Shown: positions 49,797-60,215, numbered from the stretch's first letter. The stretch: 64,000 nucleotides of DNA from Sungkyunkwania multivorans (GCF_042675645.1 NZ_JBHTJH010000004.1:744001-808000), one strand, 5' to 3'. Notes: generated by a model from the sequence alone, not told the origin. A program made the numbers and translations.

Positions 49797-52700
49797 TTAA
49801 TTATCCGTCTCGTAACCAGCAGGACGTTTCCATCTCACGGGAGGTGCTGGTTCTGGTTTTGGTTTGAATTCTTTGGTTTTCAGAAGATCTAATGCTACTT
49901 GAATCGCTCTCTCCAACTGTGGGTCTTTTCCTTGCAATACCTGTTTTGGATCTTGGATCACTTGGATATCTGGTGACACGCCTTCACCTTCTACCGCCCA
50001 TCGACCGTCAAGGTCATAAAATCCCCCGCGAGGTGCTACCATACGCCCTCCATCGATAAATCGTGGCGTATCCCAAGTTCCTACTAGGCCTCCCCAAGTA
50101 CGTGTTCCAATCAAAGGGCCTATCTTCTGTTGCTTGAACATATAAGGTAGGAGGTCGCCTCCAGATCCTGCACGCTCATTGATGAGCATTACTTTAGGGC
50201 CAAAGATACCGGCCATCGGAGTAGTCCAAGGTGTATTGTCATTTGCCTTACTATTGAAGTAACCAAAAGGTTCACGTTTTAAGATATCGATCATATAATC
50301 GGCAGCAGAACCACCGCCATTGTTACGCTCATCGATCACGACTCCTTTTTTATCCTGTTGTGAAAAATAATATCGATTGAATGAGGTAAAACCACCACCT
50401 CCGGTATTGGGAACATATACATAGGCCAATTTTCCGCCTGAGAGCTGATTTACTTTACGTCGATTGTCCTCTATCCAATTGACCGTTCGAAGGTCTCGCT
50501 CACTGGCGACTGGTTTAACCAAGATATCCTTTCCATCGCTTTTATTGGCCGTCTTGCTCACTGTGATATAAATCTCGCGATCGGCGGTCTGTTCCAATAA
50601 TTGAAACGGATTGGCTTTTTCTGTGAGGTCTTTTCCATTAATAGCCAGCAGGTAATCACCTTCTTTTATGTCAATTCCTGGCAAGGCCAAAGGCGCTCTT
50701 GTATCGGGGTTATAGGTCTCCCCAGTATATATTTTAGTGATTTTATATCGGCCGTTTTCCAACTTTAGATCGGCACCCAAGAGCCCAACGGGCACTCTTT
50801 CTATATCAGGCATATCGCCTCCAGAAACATACGAATGCCCAATGGCGACCTCCCCGCTCATAATATCTACTACATAATTTAGATCGGTGCGATGCCTCAC
50901 ATGTTTTATCCATGGGTTGTACCATTCGTACACCTTATCCCAAGGGGCACCATGAACATTGTCTACGTAAAGGAAGTCTCGCATATACCGCCACCCTTCT
51001 TTGAAGATCTGATGGTATTCTGCCTGTGGGTCTATTTTTATTCGAAGATCGATGTTTATTTTGTCCTCACTCGCATCGGGCTTGCCATCTGTTTTACTTA
51101 TCATCCAATTGGAGCCTTTTCTTAGCAATATGCTTTTGCGGTCGTGGGATGTGACCATCTCATTGATGCCTTCTGCAAAATCTTCCGCTTTTTGTTCGTC
51201 GATCTTATAGCGATGTACCTTGAGACTCTCTTCATTTGGTATGAGCTCGGCGATGAATACTTCATTCTCTTTGGAAGCTGCCAAGGCCAGATAATTGCGC
51301 AATGGTAAGTCCATCGGTACGATGCGGTCATAGATACCTTCCTTGTCGATTCGAACCACTATCGTTTTAGCTTCTTCATCTTCATCTTTATCTTTCTTCT
51401 TCTTCTTCTTTTTTATCTCTTCTTTCCCTTTTCCCTTTTCCTCCTTGCTTTCCTCATCAGATTCAGGCAAGTTCGGTGCCTTATCTTTATTTGATAATAC
51501 GATAGCATATAAGCCTCTATCAGTCGTTGGATCGTAAGAGCTCATATCCAACCAGCCAGAGTTTAATCCATAATCTGTACTGACCAGCGTATATAGATAC
51601 TTCCCTGTTGCATCCCAAACTGGGGTTATGGCATCGGCCAGAGGATGTGTAAGCTGAATGGTGGCCTTCGTGTCGACGTTATATGCAAAGATCGCCTTGA
51701 AATGACTCTTTTGCTGTTTCGCATAGGCGATCCATTTGCTGTCGGGCGACCATTTAGGATTCATGGCTCGATTTGGGTGCGCGAAATTATCTGTGGCCAC
51801 GATCGTTGCCTTTTTGGTATCCACATTAACGATCCAAATATTGTAATGTGTGTCTGTAAAGGCAATATGCTTACCATCAGGGGACCAGTCTGGTTCAAAG
51901 TAGAATGTTGGGTCTGGAATGGAGATGGTCTTCTTTTTCTGGCCATATTGGTCGGCAATGATCAATTGGTATTCGCCACTCACATCGCTAAACCATGCAA
52001 TGGCATCGCCTTTTGGAGACCAAACCGGAGCTCTATCTGCAACGCCAGGTGTATTGGTGATATTTCGCCAGGTCCCTTTTTCCTTGGGGACGCTAAAAAT
52101 TTCACCACGATGTTCGAACAAAGCGCGCTTGCCATGTGGTGATATTTTGGCATTTTGCAATTGCGAACCCTTTACTTCCTCCCATCTCGGTCTTGAAAAG
52201 TTGAGATCTGCATTTACCGCAATATTCAACTGTTGGGACATACCCGTCTTTGGATTGATCGTTTTTAAGTAGCCTCCGTGTTCATAGACGATGAGCTCAT
52301 CATCGGCGTCTAGGCTCTTTACATCAAATTTTTTGTGAAAGGTGATCTGTTTTTCTTGCTTCGTAGCTGGGTTGTATGACCATATGTTACTGGTATAATC
52401 GCGTTCAGATAAAAAATATACGACCCCATCGAGCCATATGGGATCTAAATGCCTTTCCTTATCTGCCTGATCAGTGGTTTGTAATTCTTTGGTCTCCATA
52501 TTCACGATCCAAATGGGCATGGCCTGTCCGCCTCGGTAATTGCGCCATTCGGCATCCCAGGACGTTATCGGGGTGTAGGCAACATATTTTCCATCATTGG
52601 ATATCTCTCCATAGGCGGCCCTTGGAATATCTAGGGAAGTAGGGTAGGATTCATTAATTCCGATAGTGTAAAACTTATTGGTCTGTGTCGGCCTTGATTC

Positions 52701-53063
52701 TCTACTGGAACGAAAAAGCACTTTACCATCTGGGGTCCAGCCTTGTACCAGATCGGCCGAAGGATGATAGGTAAGTCGCTTTGGTTCTCCTCCTTGGGCA
52801 GGAATGACAAATACATCAAAATTGCCATCATATTGTGCAGTGAAGGCGATCATTTTGCCATCGTTTGAAAAATGCGGATTCAATTCAAATCCATCATCAC
52901 TGGTCAATCTAATAGCGTTTCCGCCAGTGGCTGAGACCTTCCATAGGTCGTTGGCATAAACAAAGACGACACTGTTCTTGTGAATGGTGGGTTGCCTAAG
53001 CAGTTGTGTGCCTTGTGAAAAGCCTAGAACTGATACAAGCATTAGTGGTAAGAGATACTTCAT
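49797..53063 (-). CDS. Tricorn-like S41 serine protease with beta-propeller and PDZ domains
   Basis: The start is ATG at 53061-53063, giving signal peptide KYLLPLMLVSVLGFSQG; a frame open 33 codons upstream overlaps the next gene and is not used. In the 1088-residue product, TolB-like propeller blades (WSPDGKHIAFTDTHYNIWIV and similar) cover about 20-520, a Lys/Glu/Asp-rich linker (KEEIKKKKKKKDKDEDEE) lies near 560, a PDZ domain about 790-860, and the S41 protease with NERAGSGGDLLPYMF near 980-995. This is the layout of tricorn proteases, exported here; family members degrade oligopeptides. The charged linker is low-complexity and odd. Confidence 0.92.
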   Translation of the reverse strand: MKYLLPLMLVSVLGFSQGTQLLRQPTIHKNSVVFVYANDLWKVSATGGNAIRLTSDDGFELNPHFSNDGKMIAFTAQYDGNFDVFVIPAQGGEPKRLTYHPSADLVQGWTPDGKVLFRSSRESRPTQTNKFYTIGINESYPTSLDIPRAAYGEISNDGKYVAYTPITSWDAEWRNYRGGQAMPIWIVNMETKELQTTDQADKERHLDPIWLDGVVYFLSERDYTSNIWSYNPATKQEKQITFHKKFDVKSLDADDELIVYEHGGYLKTINPKTGMSQQLNIAVNADLNFSRPRWEEVKGSQLQNAKISPHGKRALFEHRGEIFSVPKEKGTWRNITNTPGVADRAPVWSPKGDAIAWFSDVSGEYQLIIADQYGQKKKTISIPDPTFYFEPDWSPDGKHIAFTDTHYNIWIVNVDTKKATIVATDNFAHPNRAMNPKWSPDSKWIAYAKQQKSHFKAIFAYNVDTKATIQLTHPLADAITPVWDATGKYLYTLVSTDYGLNSGWLDMSSYDPTTDRGLYAIVLSNKDKAPNLPESDEESKEEKGKGKEEIKKKKKKKDKDEDEEAKTIVVRIDKEGIYDRIVPMDLPLRNYLALAASKENEVFIAELIPNEESLKVHRYKIDEQKAEDFAEGINEMVTSHDRKSILLRKGSNWMISKTDGKPDASEDKINIDLRIKIDPQAEYHQIFKEGWRYMRDFLYVDNVHGAPWDKVYEWYNPWIKHVRHRTDLNYVVDIMSGEVAIGHSYVSGGDMPDIERVPVGLLGADLKLENGRYKITKIYTGETYNPDTRAPLALPGIDIKEGDYLLAINGKDLTEKANPFQLLEQTADREIYITVSKTANKSDGKDILVKPVASERDLRTVNWIEDNRRKVNQLSGGKLAYVYVPNTGGGGFTSFNRYYFSQQDKKGVVIDERNNGGGSAADYMIDILKREPFGYFNSKANDNTPWTTPMAGIFGPKVMLINERAGSGGDLLPYMFKQQKIGPLIGTRTWGGLVGTWDTPRFIDGGRMVAPRGGFYDLDGRWAVEGEGVSPDIQVIQDPKQVLQGKDPQLERAIQVALDLLKTKEFKPKPEPAPPVRWKRPAGYETDN

Positions 53064-53151
53064 AATTTGGCTGGTTAATTGATTATTGTTTCTTTTAGGG
53101 GGATCTACGTTCAATACGTCACCATCCTTATTTTCATAAAAAGCTAGTTGA

Positions 53152-54429
53152 TCATTCTCCAAGATAGTCCAGTGTCATTTGAACGAAGGCTTTGACACCC
53201 AATAACATTCCGCTTTCATCGATATAGAAATCAGGTGTGTGGTGTGGAGCGGCTTCATCTGCGGGAACATCGATGGGTTTTCCTCCTAGAAAGAAGTAAA
53301 ATCCTGGAACCTCTTTTTGAAAGAACGAGAAATCCTCTGCTCCTGTAATGGCCTTTATAAGATGAACATTTTCAGTTCCCGCCACCTTTCTTAGTGAAGG
53401 AAGCATCTGTGCCGTTAATATAGGATCGTTGTAGGTGATGGGATATCCTTTAGCAATATCGATCGTGGCCTCTGCGCGATAGGCTTTTGCAATGGCCGGC
53501 ACCATTTCTTTCATACGTTGATTGATCTGTGCTTGCATGCCATAATCCAACGTGCGCAATGTACCTACGATGTGTGCTTCTTCGGGAATGATATTGCTGC
53601 GAACTCCAGAAGAAATCTTTCCGATAGAGAGTACCACCGCTTCTTTGGTCAATTCCATTTCCCGACTTACCAATGTTTGCAGTCCGTCAATGATCTTTAC
53701 CGAAGCCATTATCGGGTCCACGCTAGCCCATGGACGCGACCCATGACTTTGCTTTCCCTTCACATGTATTTCAAAGCTTTGAGATGCTGCCATGGTGCCA
53801 CCAGGTTTGTAAGAAATAGAACCAACATTTTGCCCCGCGCCGATGTGGAGTCCAAAGATGGCATCGACCTTTGGATTTTCTAAGACACCTTCTTTGACCA
53901 TCAACTCTGCACCGCCTTCTTCTCCTGGAGGTGCTCCCTCTTCGGCAGGTTGAAAAATAAACTTGATGGTACCAGCGAAATCATTGTTTTTGGCAAATAA
54001 TTCAGCAACGGCCATCAAGATGGCAATGTGGGTATCATGCCCACAAGCATGCATCACTCCAGTCTTAACACCTCTAAATTCGGTGGTCACCTCCGATTTG
54101 AATGGAACATCGGTACGTTCGGTAACCGGTAGGGCGTCGATATCTGCTCTAAGTGCTAACGTCTTGCCTGGTCTTTTTCCCTTTAAAAGGCCTACCACAC
54201 CTGTTTTTGCAACACCTGTTTGTACCTCCAACCCTAATTTCTTTAAGTGCTGTTCAATTTTTTTTGCGGTATTGAATTCTCTATTGGACAACTCTGGATG
54301 TTCGTGAAAATAGCGACGCCATTCGATGATTTTGTTTTCTATATCTGCTATTTGCTTTTCATATCCTTGTTGAGCATAAACTCCAAGAGTGGTTAGTATG
54401 GTAAATAGTGCTACGAGTTTGGTTTTCAT
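53152..54429 (-). CDS. M20 family amidohydrolase (exported)
   Basis: A 425-residue protein with a signal peptide (KTKLVALFTILTTLGVYAQ, about 1-20). The M20 zinc motifs are RADIDALPV (94-102), MHACGHDTH (126-134) and QPAEEG (160-165). The motif arrangement matches N-acyl-amino-acid amidohydrolases of the hippurate hydrolase/IAA-amino-acid hydrolase group, which cleave N-acyl or N-acetyl amino acids. It lies upstream of the tricorn-like protease, with the M20 stop 89 nt before that start, so one operon for peptide breakdown outside the cytoplasm is plausible. Substrate not determined. Confidence 0.92.
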   Translation of the reverse strand: MKTKLVALFTILTTLGVYAQQGYEKQIADIENKIIEWRRYFHEHPELSNREFNTAKKIEQHLKKLGLEVQTGVAKTGVVGLLKGKRPGKTLALRADIDALPVTERTDVPFKSEVTTEFRGVKTGVMHACGHDTHIAILMAVAELFAKNNDFAGTIKFIFQPAEEGAPPGEEGGAELMVKEGVLENPKVDAIFGLHIGAGQNVGSISYKPGGTMAASQSFEIHVKGKQSHGSRPWASVDPIMASVKIIDGLQTLVSREMELTKEAVVLSIGKISSGVRSNIIPEEAHIVGTLRTLDYGMQAQINQRMKEMVPAIAKAYRAEATIDIAKGYPITYNDPILTAQMLPSLRKVAGTENVHLIKAITGAEDFSFFQKEVPGFYFFLGGKPIDVPADEAAPHHTPDFYIDESGMLLGVKAFVQMTLDYLGE

Positions 54430-54540
54430 ATTGTCGTTTTTGTTTTAAAAGAACCTATCCGTTGTTCATTAGTGAATTTACCATTTTGAATTATAGGATT
54501 CATAAACGACTTCTTTTTGAGAAGCGATTAACGAGATAGT

Positions 54541-55080
54541 TTAAAAATTGATCAGTCGATAGTTGTTGTTTTGAAGTTGGATCAATGCGGTCATGGCAGA
54601 CAATGCAAATTGCACCTCGGGCAAGACGTCACTTTTTGAAATATTTCTATAGGCAGCCGTTTGTCCACATAAGATAACTTGTACTCCAGCATTGGACAGC
54701 GACTTTATTAAAGCGGTATTCGGATTGTCGACACCAAACTTCTTCTGGTATGCTGCATCGGTCAAGATATCTTGAGAGGCACTTCCGTGAATGACCAATG
54801 CCACATTCATATGCTCTGCTTTCACTCCATTTTGCGCGTGCAGGTTCAAAAAGCGGGCAGCCGTCTCGATCAAGGGATTGGTACTTTCATTATTCTCAAA
54901 TGTTCTTCCAACATCAAAGACCACCTTCATCATAGAGGTCACATCTGTCTTAAAGTCTGGAGTGTCTACGTTGAATACTTTTCCATATGAATTGATGATG
55001 GGTCCAGCAATAGGAGTGTCTTGTGCAATTCCTTGGAATGTTAAAAGCACAAAGATCAGAATACATATCCTTTGTTTCAT
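54541..55080 (-). CDS. Exported DsrE family protein
   Basis: A 179-residue protein with a signal peptide (about 1-20, cleaved after GIAQ). The mature part has the DsrE/F-like alpha/beta fold: VALVIHGSASQDILTD (93-108), VQVILCGQTAAYRNIS (133-148) with a single Cys138 in the position of the reactive cysteine of the family, and DVLPEVQFALSAMTALIQLQ. Members are involved in sulfur relay or are of unknown function; export is unusual for classical DsrE but common in Bacteroidota relatives. It is divergent from the helicase gene. Confidence 0.87.
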   Translation of the reverse strand: MKQRICILIFVLLTFQGIAQDTPIAGPIINSYGKVFNVDTPDFKTDVTSMMKVVFDVGRTFENNESTNPLIETAARFLNLHAQNGVKAEHMNVALVIHGSASQDILTDAAYQKKFGVDNPNTALIKSLSNAGVQVILCGQTAAYRNISKSDVLPEVQFALSAMTALIQLQNNNYRLINF

Positions 55081-55131
55081 TCCTTAAAAATAATTAAAAT
55101 TTCTTGTTTATAACTCTTTTGTGAACGTTAG

Positions 55132-55139
55132 TAATTTTG
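55132..55139 (+). promoter_or_regulatory. Candidate -7 element of the helicase gene
   Basis: TAATTTTG is an exact TAnnTTTG match, 45 nt before the start codon. No exact TTTG lies 17-23 nt upstream; a TTG ends 25 nt away. Confidence 0.4.
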
Positions 55140-55183
55140 CTTAGGAATGGTTAATTTCACCTTTTGTTTTTTGAAAGAGAGGA

Positions 55184-57520
55184 ATGCAGGATCTACAACA
55201 ACAATTAAACCTATTAAACGAAGCTCAATACGCCCCAACTGTTCATAAAGACGGTCCATTGATGGTCATTGCTGGAGCGGGTTCGGGGAAGACGAGGGTG
55301 CTTACCTACCGGATCGCCTATTTGATGAGTCAAGGAGTGGACGCCTTCAACATTTTGGCCCTGACATTTACCAATAAGGCCGCACGCGAAATGAAAAATC
55401 GTATCAGTCAGATCGTTGGTGGTGAGGCTAAAAATCTTTGGATGGGGACCTTTCACTCTATCTTTGCCAAGATCTTGCGTTTTGAGGCTGATAAACTAGG
55501 TTACCCGAGTAATTTCACGATTTATGATTCTCAAGACTCTGAACGCTTGTTACGAGCCATCATCCGCGAAATGGGGCTCGACAAGGATATATATAAGTAT
55601 AAGCAACTTCGCTCGCGAATATCGTCCTTCAAAAATAGTTTGATCACCGTCCGAGCCTATTTTAACAATCCAGACCTTGTCGAGGCTGATGCTATGGCAA
55701 AACGTCCACGGATGGGTGACATCTATCAAGAATATTGTGATCGCTGTTTCAAGGCAGGGGCGATGGACTTTGATGATCTTCTATTGAAGACCAATGAACT
55801 GCTCAATAGATTTCCAGAAGTTCTTGCAAAGTATCAAGACCGCTTTAGATATATCCTGGTGGATGAGTATCAAGATACCAACCACTCTCAATATCTGATC
55901 GTACGTGCCTTGTCGGACAAGTTTCAAAATATTTGTGTTGTGGGGGATGACGCTCAAAGCATTTATGCTTTTCGAGGCGCAAACATCAATAACATTCTGA
56001 ATTTTCAGCGTGATTATGATGATGTTGCGGTCTATCGATTAGAGCAAAACTATCGATCTACCAAAAACATCGTAGAAGCAGCCAATTCGGTCATCGAACA
56101 TAACAAGACGAAACTAGACAAGGTGGTGTGGACCGCCAATGAGGATGGCAATAAGATCAAGGTGCATCGCAGCATCACTGATGGTGAGGAAGGACGATTC
56201 GTGGCCAGCAGTATTTTTGAGAACAAGATGCAGCAGCAACTGATGAATGGTGATTTTGCAGTATTGTATCGTACCAACGCACAATCGCGAGCGATCGAAG
56301 ATGCATTGCGCAAGCGCGATATTCCCTATCGTATTTACGGAGGGTTGTCATTCTATCAACGCAAAGAAATAAAAGATGTCCTCGCATATCTTCGATTGGT
56401 GGTGAATCCAAAGGACGAAGAGAGCTTAAAGAGAGTGATCAATTATCCAGCTCGAGGAATCGGACAATCCACCGTGGACAAGTTGGTGGTGGCTGCCAAG
56501 CATTATGGGAGAAGCATTTTTGAGGTGATGGCCAACATCGACCGTATTGATTTAAAGATCAATAGTGGTACCAAGACCAAGTTGAGCAACTTTGTTACCA
56601 TGATCCAAAGTTTTCAGATCATGAATGAAGGGGCCAATGCTTTTGAGTTAACAGAGCATGTTACCAAGAAGACAGGTTTGGTCCAAGAATTGAAAAAGGA
56701 TGGAACACCAGAAGGTGTGGCTCGAATAGAAAACATAGAAGAGTTGCTTAATGGGATCAAAGATTTTGTGGAAGGGCAGAAAGAGGTTGCAGACGCCACC
56801 GGGGCGCTTACAGAGTTCCTAGAAGACGTTGCGCTCGCCACCGACCTGGACAATGACAAGGGTGATGATGATCGGGTCGCGTTGATGACCATCCACTTGG
56901 CCAAAGGCTTGGAATTTCCATATGTGTACATCGTGGGAATGGAAGAAGATCTGTTTCCTTCGGCCATGAGCATGAATACACGAAGTGAATTGGAAGAGGA
57001 ACGTAGATTGTTCTATGTTGCACTGACTAGAGCGGAGAAACAGGCCTATCTGACCTACACGCAAAGTCGCTATCGCTGGGGAAAGTTGATCGACGCTGAA
57101 CCCAGCCGTTTCATAGAAGAGATCGATGATCAATATTTGGATCATATCACACCGGTTGAAAATTACCGTTTTAAACCAATGATCGATACCGATATCTTTG
57201 GAGAGGTCGACAAGAGCAAGCTAAGGTTGAAAAAACCCGTTCCTAGCGCGCCACCAAAAATTGGAAAGCCAACACCTGACCAGCTTCGCAAGCTACGAAA
57301 GTTAAAGCCAACTACCGAGGCTAATGGCAACGAACCTTCAGCAAATTTGTTCAATAACGAACTGGTGGCTGGAAATAAGGTAGAACATACACGTTTTGGC
57401 ATCGGTGAGGTCTTAAAGATAGATGGGGTAGGGAACGATAAAAAGGCAGAGATCCGTTTTGAGGCGGGAGGTATTAAGAAATTGTTGCTTCGTTTTGCCA
57501 AATTGAAGGTGATCGGGTAA
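55184..57520 (+). CDS. pcrA: UvrD/PcrA-type ATP-dependent DNA helicase
   Basis: The 778-residue superfamily 1 helicase has Walker A AGAGSGKT (30-37), motif Ia ALTFTNKAAREMK (59-71), motif II VDEYQDT (226-232), motif III VVGDDAQSIYAFRGA (252-266), motif IV QNYRST, and motifs V and VI (MTIHLAKGLEFPYVYIVGME and YVALTRA). The C-terminal tail (VAGNKVEHTRFGIGEVLKID) is a Tudor-like domain typical of PcrA/UvrD, which binds RNA polymerase. It unwinds DNA 3'-5' in repair and replication-transcription conflict. The length matches the family (720-780). Confidence 0.95.
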   Translation: MQDLQQQLNLLNEAQYAPTVHKDGPLMVIAGAGSGKTRVLTYRIAYLMSQGVDAFNILALTFTNKAAREMKNRISQIVGGEAKNLWMGTFHSIFAKILRFEADKLGYPSNFTIYDSQDSERLLRAIIREMGLDKDIYKYKQLRSRISSFKNSLITVRAYFNNPDLVEADAMAKRPRMGDIYQEYCDRCFKAGAMDFDDLLLKTNELLNRFPEVLAKYQDRFRYILVDEYQDTNHSQYLIVRALSDKFQNICVVGDDAQSIYAFRGANINNILNFQRDYDDVAVYRLEQNYRSTKNIVEAANSVIEHNKTKLDKVVWTANEDGNKIKVHRSITDGEEGRFVASSIFENKMQQQLMNGDFAVLYRTNAQSRAIEDALRKRDIPYRIYGGLSFYQRKEIKDVLAYLRLVVNPKDEESLKRVINYPARGIGQSTVDKLVVAAKHYGRSIFEVMANIDRIDLKINSGTKTKLSNFVTMIQSFQIMNEGANAFELTEHVTKKTGLVQELKKDGTPEGVARIENIEELLNGIKDFVEGQKEVADATGALTEFLEDVALATDLDNDKGDDDRVALMTIHLAKGLEFPYVYIVGMEEDLFPSAMSMNTRSELEEERRLFYVALTRAEKQAYLTYTQSRYRWGKLIDAEPSRFIEEIDDQYLDHITPVENYRFKPMIDTDIFGEVDKSKLRLKKPVPSAPPKIGKPTPDQLRKLRKLKPTTEANGNEPSANLFNNELVAGNKVEHTRFGIGEVLKIDGVGNDKKAEIRFEAGGIKKLLLRFAKLKVIG

Positions 57521-57633
57521 AGGGAGACGCCCATCTGCTGCAGGTAGGGATGATGAGTAGTTGACACGGATGATTTTGTCGTTTTTGGCTACCGCACTTC
57601 TGCAATAATTTATTTTTAAAATAACAGACCATT

Positions 57634-58374
57634 TTGCGCTATTTTATAGAGCTATCATACAACGGTAAAAACTACCATGGTTGGCAGAGTCAGCCCAATG
57701 CGATCTCTGTGCAAGAAGTGATCGAAAAGGGCTTGAGCACGCTATACAGAAGACCCATCGAGATACTTGGAGCTGGACGTACAGATACCGGTGTACACGC
57801 AAAGCAAATGTTTGCGCATTTTGATAGCGAGAACTTGATCGAAGGGCTTCCATACAAGTTGAATGCTTTTTTACCTCCCGACATCGCCATTCAAGATATT
57901 TTTGAAGTGAGATCGGATGCACATGCCCGTTTTGATGCGACCGAGCGTACCTACGAGTATTGGATCACCTTAGAAAAGAATCCTTTTCTCACCGAAAGCG
58001 CCTATTGGGTGAAGCGGTCTTTAGACGTTAACAGGATGAATGAGGCTGTCAAAGAGTTATTCAACCATAGAGATTTTAAATGCTTCTCGCGATCCAATAC
58101 CGATGTAAAGACGTATCATTGCGATATCAAAGCAGCATTCTGGAAGCAGAAGGACCATGGCCTGATCTTTACCATCTCGGCCGATCGATTTTTGCGCAAT
58201 ATGGTACGAGCGGTCGTCGGTACTTTATTAGATATTGGTTTAGGAAAACTCCAAGTTGAGGATATGAAAAGGATCATTGAATCAAGGGACCGAAGCACGG
58301 CAGGGGCATCTGCACCAGCAAAAGGGCTTTATTTGACCAGGGTAGTATATCCTGAATCCATAAAAAATAAATAA
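57634..58374 (+). CDS. truA: tRNA pseudouridine(38-40) synthase TruA, TTG start
   Basis: A 246-residue enzyme with the family N-terminus RYFIELSYNGKNYHGWQ and the catalytic loop GAGRTDTGVHA (46-56, Asp51). It converts uridine to pseudouridine at tRNA positions 38-40. The N-terminal sequence begins with a TTG at 57634-57636; no ATG or GTG exists in frame between it and the previous stop, so TTG is the true start. The gene follows pcrA by 113 nt and precedes an ABC exporter by 77 nt. Confidence 0.95.
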   Translation: MRYFIELSYNGKNYHGWQSQPNAISVQEVIEKGLSTLYRRPIEILGAGRTDTGVHAKQMFAHFDSENLIEGLPYKLNAFLPPDIAIQDIFEVRSDAHARFDATERTYEYWITLEKNPFLTESAYWVKRSLDVNRMNEAVKELFNHRDFKCFSRSNTDVKTYHCDIKAAFWKQKDHGLIFTISADRFLRNMVRAVVGTLLDIGLGKLQVEDMKRIIESRDRSTAGASAPAKGLYLTRVVYPESIKNK

Positions 58375-58451
58375 CAAAAAGTTAAAAGTAGGTTTTTGAC
58401 CGTTATATTCAATAATTTCGTTGAAAATGATCGACACATCAATCACAAAGC

Positions 58452-60215
58452 ATGACTAAAATAGGAGGAAAAGCTTTTGACACAAAACTCTTCAAGAGAT
58501 TGTTGGTGCATACCAAGCCCTATCGCAGCACGTACTATTTTGTCATGGTGGCGGCGATTCTCCTTACTCTTTTCGGAACTCTTACACCTATTTTATTGAA
58601 AGTTGCGGTGGATGAATACATCACAAGTAGCGATGCATCCGGACTACTTACCTTTATCGGTATCATGCTTGGAGTTTTATTGATGGAAGTCACTTTTCAA
58701 TTTTCATTTGTCTATTTTGCAAACTGGCTGGGGCAGGAAGTAATAAGGGATATTCGCGTGAAGCTCTTCAAGCATATGACCGCTTTTAAAATGGCATATT
58801 TTGACAAGTCGGCCGTAGGTCGCTTGGTCACTAGAGCTGTAAGCGATATAGAGACCATTGCCAGTATATTTAGTCAGGGACTTTTTATGCTTATCGCCGA
58901 TCTTTTGAAAATGCTGGTGGTCATGGTGATCATGTTGGTGCTAGAATGGCGCTTATCGCTGATCGTATTTGCTGTATTGCCACTCATCGTTTATGCAGCC
59001 AGACTCTTTCAAAAGGCGATGAAATCTGCTTTCGAGCAAGTTAGGACGCAAGTGGCCAACCTCAATACTTTTGTCCAAGAACGTATCACTGGAATGAATA
59101 TCGTTCAATTATTTACGCGCGAAGCCACGGAATATCATAAGTTCCGTAAGATCAATGAAGAGCACAAGAAGGCATGGTTGCGAACAGTCTGGTACAACTC
59201 GATCTTCTTTCCAATCGCGGAACTCTCTTCTTCAGTAACCATCGGATTGATCGTATGGTATGGTGGTCTAAGGGCAGCTGCCGGGGAGTTGGAGATCGGT
59301 ACTATCTTCTCATTCATTTTATTGATCGGAATGCTTTTTAGACCCTTGCGGCAAATCGCGGATAAGTTTAATACCCTTCAAATGGGGATGGTAGCGGCCA
59401 ATAGAGTTTTTGCGATTCTTGATACAGAAAGTACTATCGAAGATCAAGGCGCACTTGAAATTGAGAAGGTACGAGGGGATATCACTTTTGATGATGTTCG
59501 TTTTTCGTATGTTGCAGATGAAGAGGTATTACACGGTATTTCTTTTGAAGTGAAAGCTGGCGAAACGGTAGCCATCGTCGGGGCTACTGGTGCAGGAAAG
59601 TCCACGATCATCAATTTGTTGAATCGTTTCTATGAAATCGATAGTGGAACGATCGCTATCGATGGTAAAAGTATCAAAGATTTCACCCTCACATCGCTTA
59701 GAGCACAGTCTGCCATTGTTTTACAGGATGTATTCTTGTTTGCCGACTCGATTTTGAACAACATCACCTTGCGCGACGATCGGGTCAGTGAGGAGCAGGT
59801 GATCAAGGCTGCGAAACAAATAGGCATCCATGATTTTATCAGTTCGCTCCCTGGAGGGTATCATTATAATGTAAAAGAACGCGGCGCCATGCTTTCTTCT
59901 GGTCAACGCCAGTTGCTGGCCTTTCTTCGTGCATATGTGACCAATCCTTCGATATTGATCTTAGACGAAGCGACCTCTTCGGTGGATTCGTATTCAGAGC
60001 AATTGATACAAGACGCCACAGACACGATCACCGAGGGAAGAACTTCCATTGTCATCGCGCATCGCTTGGCTACAATCAAAAAGGCAGACAAGATCTTGGT
60101 GATGGATGCAGGTAATATCGTAGAAGTAGGAACGCACGATGAGTTGCTTCAAAAAGAGGATGGTTACTATCGAAATCTCTACGAAGTTCAGTTCTTGAAT
60201 GAGGAAGTGGCCTAG
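58452..60215 (+). CDS. ABC exporter, fused membrane and ATPase domains
   Basis: A 587-residue half transporter. Six transmembrane helices span about 25-310, and the ATPase domain has Walker A GATGAGKST (about 377-385), signature LSSGQRQLLAFLRAY and Walker B ILILDEATS, followed by the H-loop VIAHRLATI. Such MsbA/LmrA-type exporters work as homodimers or heterodimers on lipids or drugs. Substrate is unknown; no partner gene lies nearby. Its stop shares the four bases CTAG with the stop of the convergent DUF3667 gene. Confidence 0.93.
   Translation: MTKIGGKAFDTKLFKRLLVHTKPYRSTYYFVMVAAILLTLFGTLTPILLKVAVDEYITSSDASGLLTFIGIMLGVLLMEVTFQFSFVYFANWLGQEVIRDIRVKLFKHMTAFKMAYFDKSAVGRLVTRAVSDIETIASIFSQGLFMLIADLLKMLVVMVIMLVLEWRLSLIVFAVLPLIVYAARLFQKAMKSAFEQVRTQVANLNTFVQERITGMNIVQLFTREATEYHKFRKINEEHKKAWLRTVWYNSIFFPIAELSSSVTIGLIVWYGGLRAAAGELEIGTIFSFILLIGMLFRPLRQIADKFNTLQMGMVAANRVFAILDTESTIEDQGALEIEKVRGDITFDDVRFSYVADEEVLHGISFEVKAGETVAIVGATGAGKSTIINLLNRFYEIDSGTIAIDGKSIKDFTLTSLRAQSAIVLQDVFLFADSILNNITLRDDRVSEEQVIKAAKQIGIHDFISSLPGGYHYNVKERGAMLSSGQRQLLAFLRAYVTNPSILILDEATSSVDSYSEQLIQDATDTITEGRTSIVIAHRLATIKKADKILVMDAGNIVEVGTHDELLQKEDGYYRNLYEVQFLNEEVA

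Noticed and set aside
53064..53162. 33-codon N-terminal extension of the tricorn-like protease
   Set aside because: It would hide the signal peptide that begins at the ATG at 53063 and overlaps the M20 gene.
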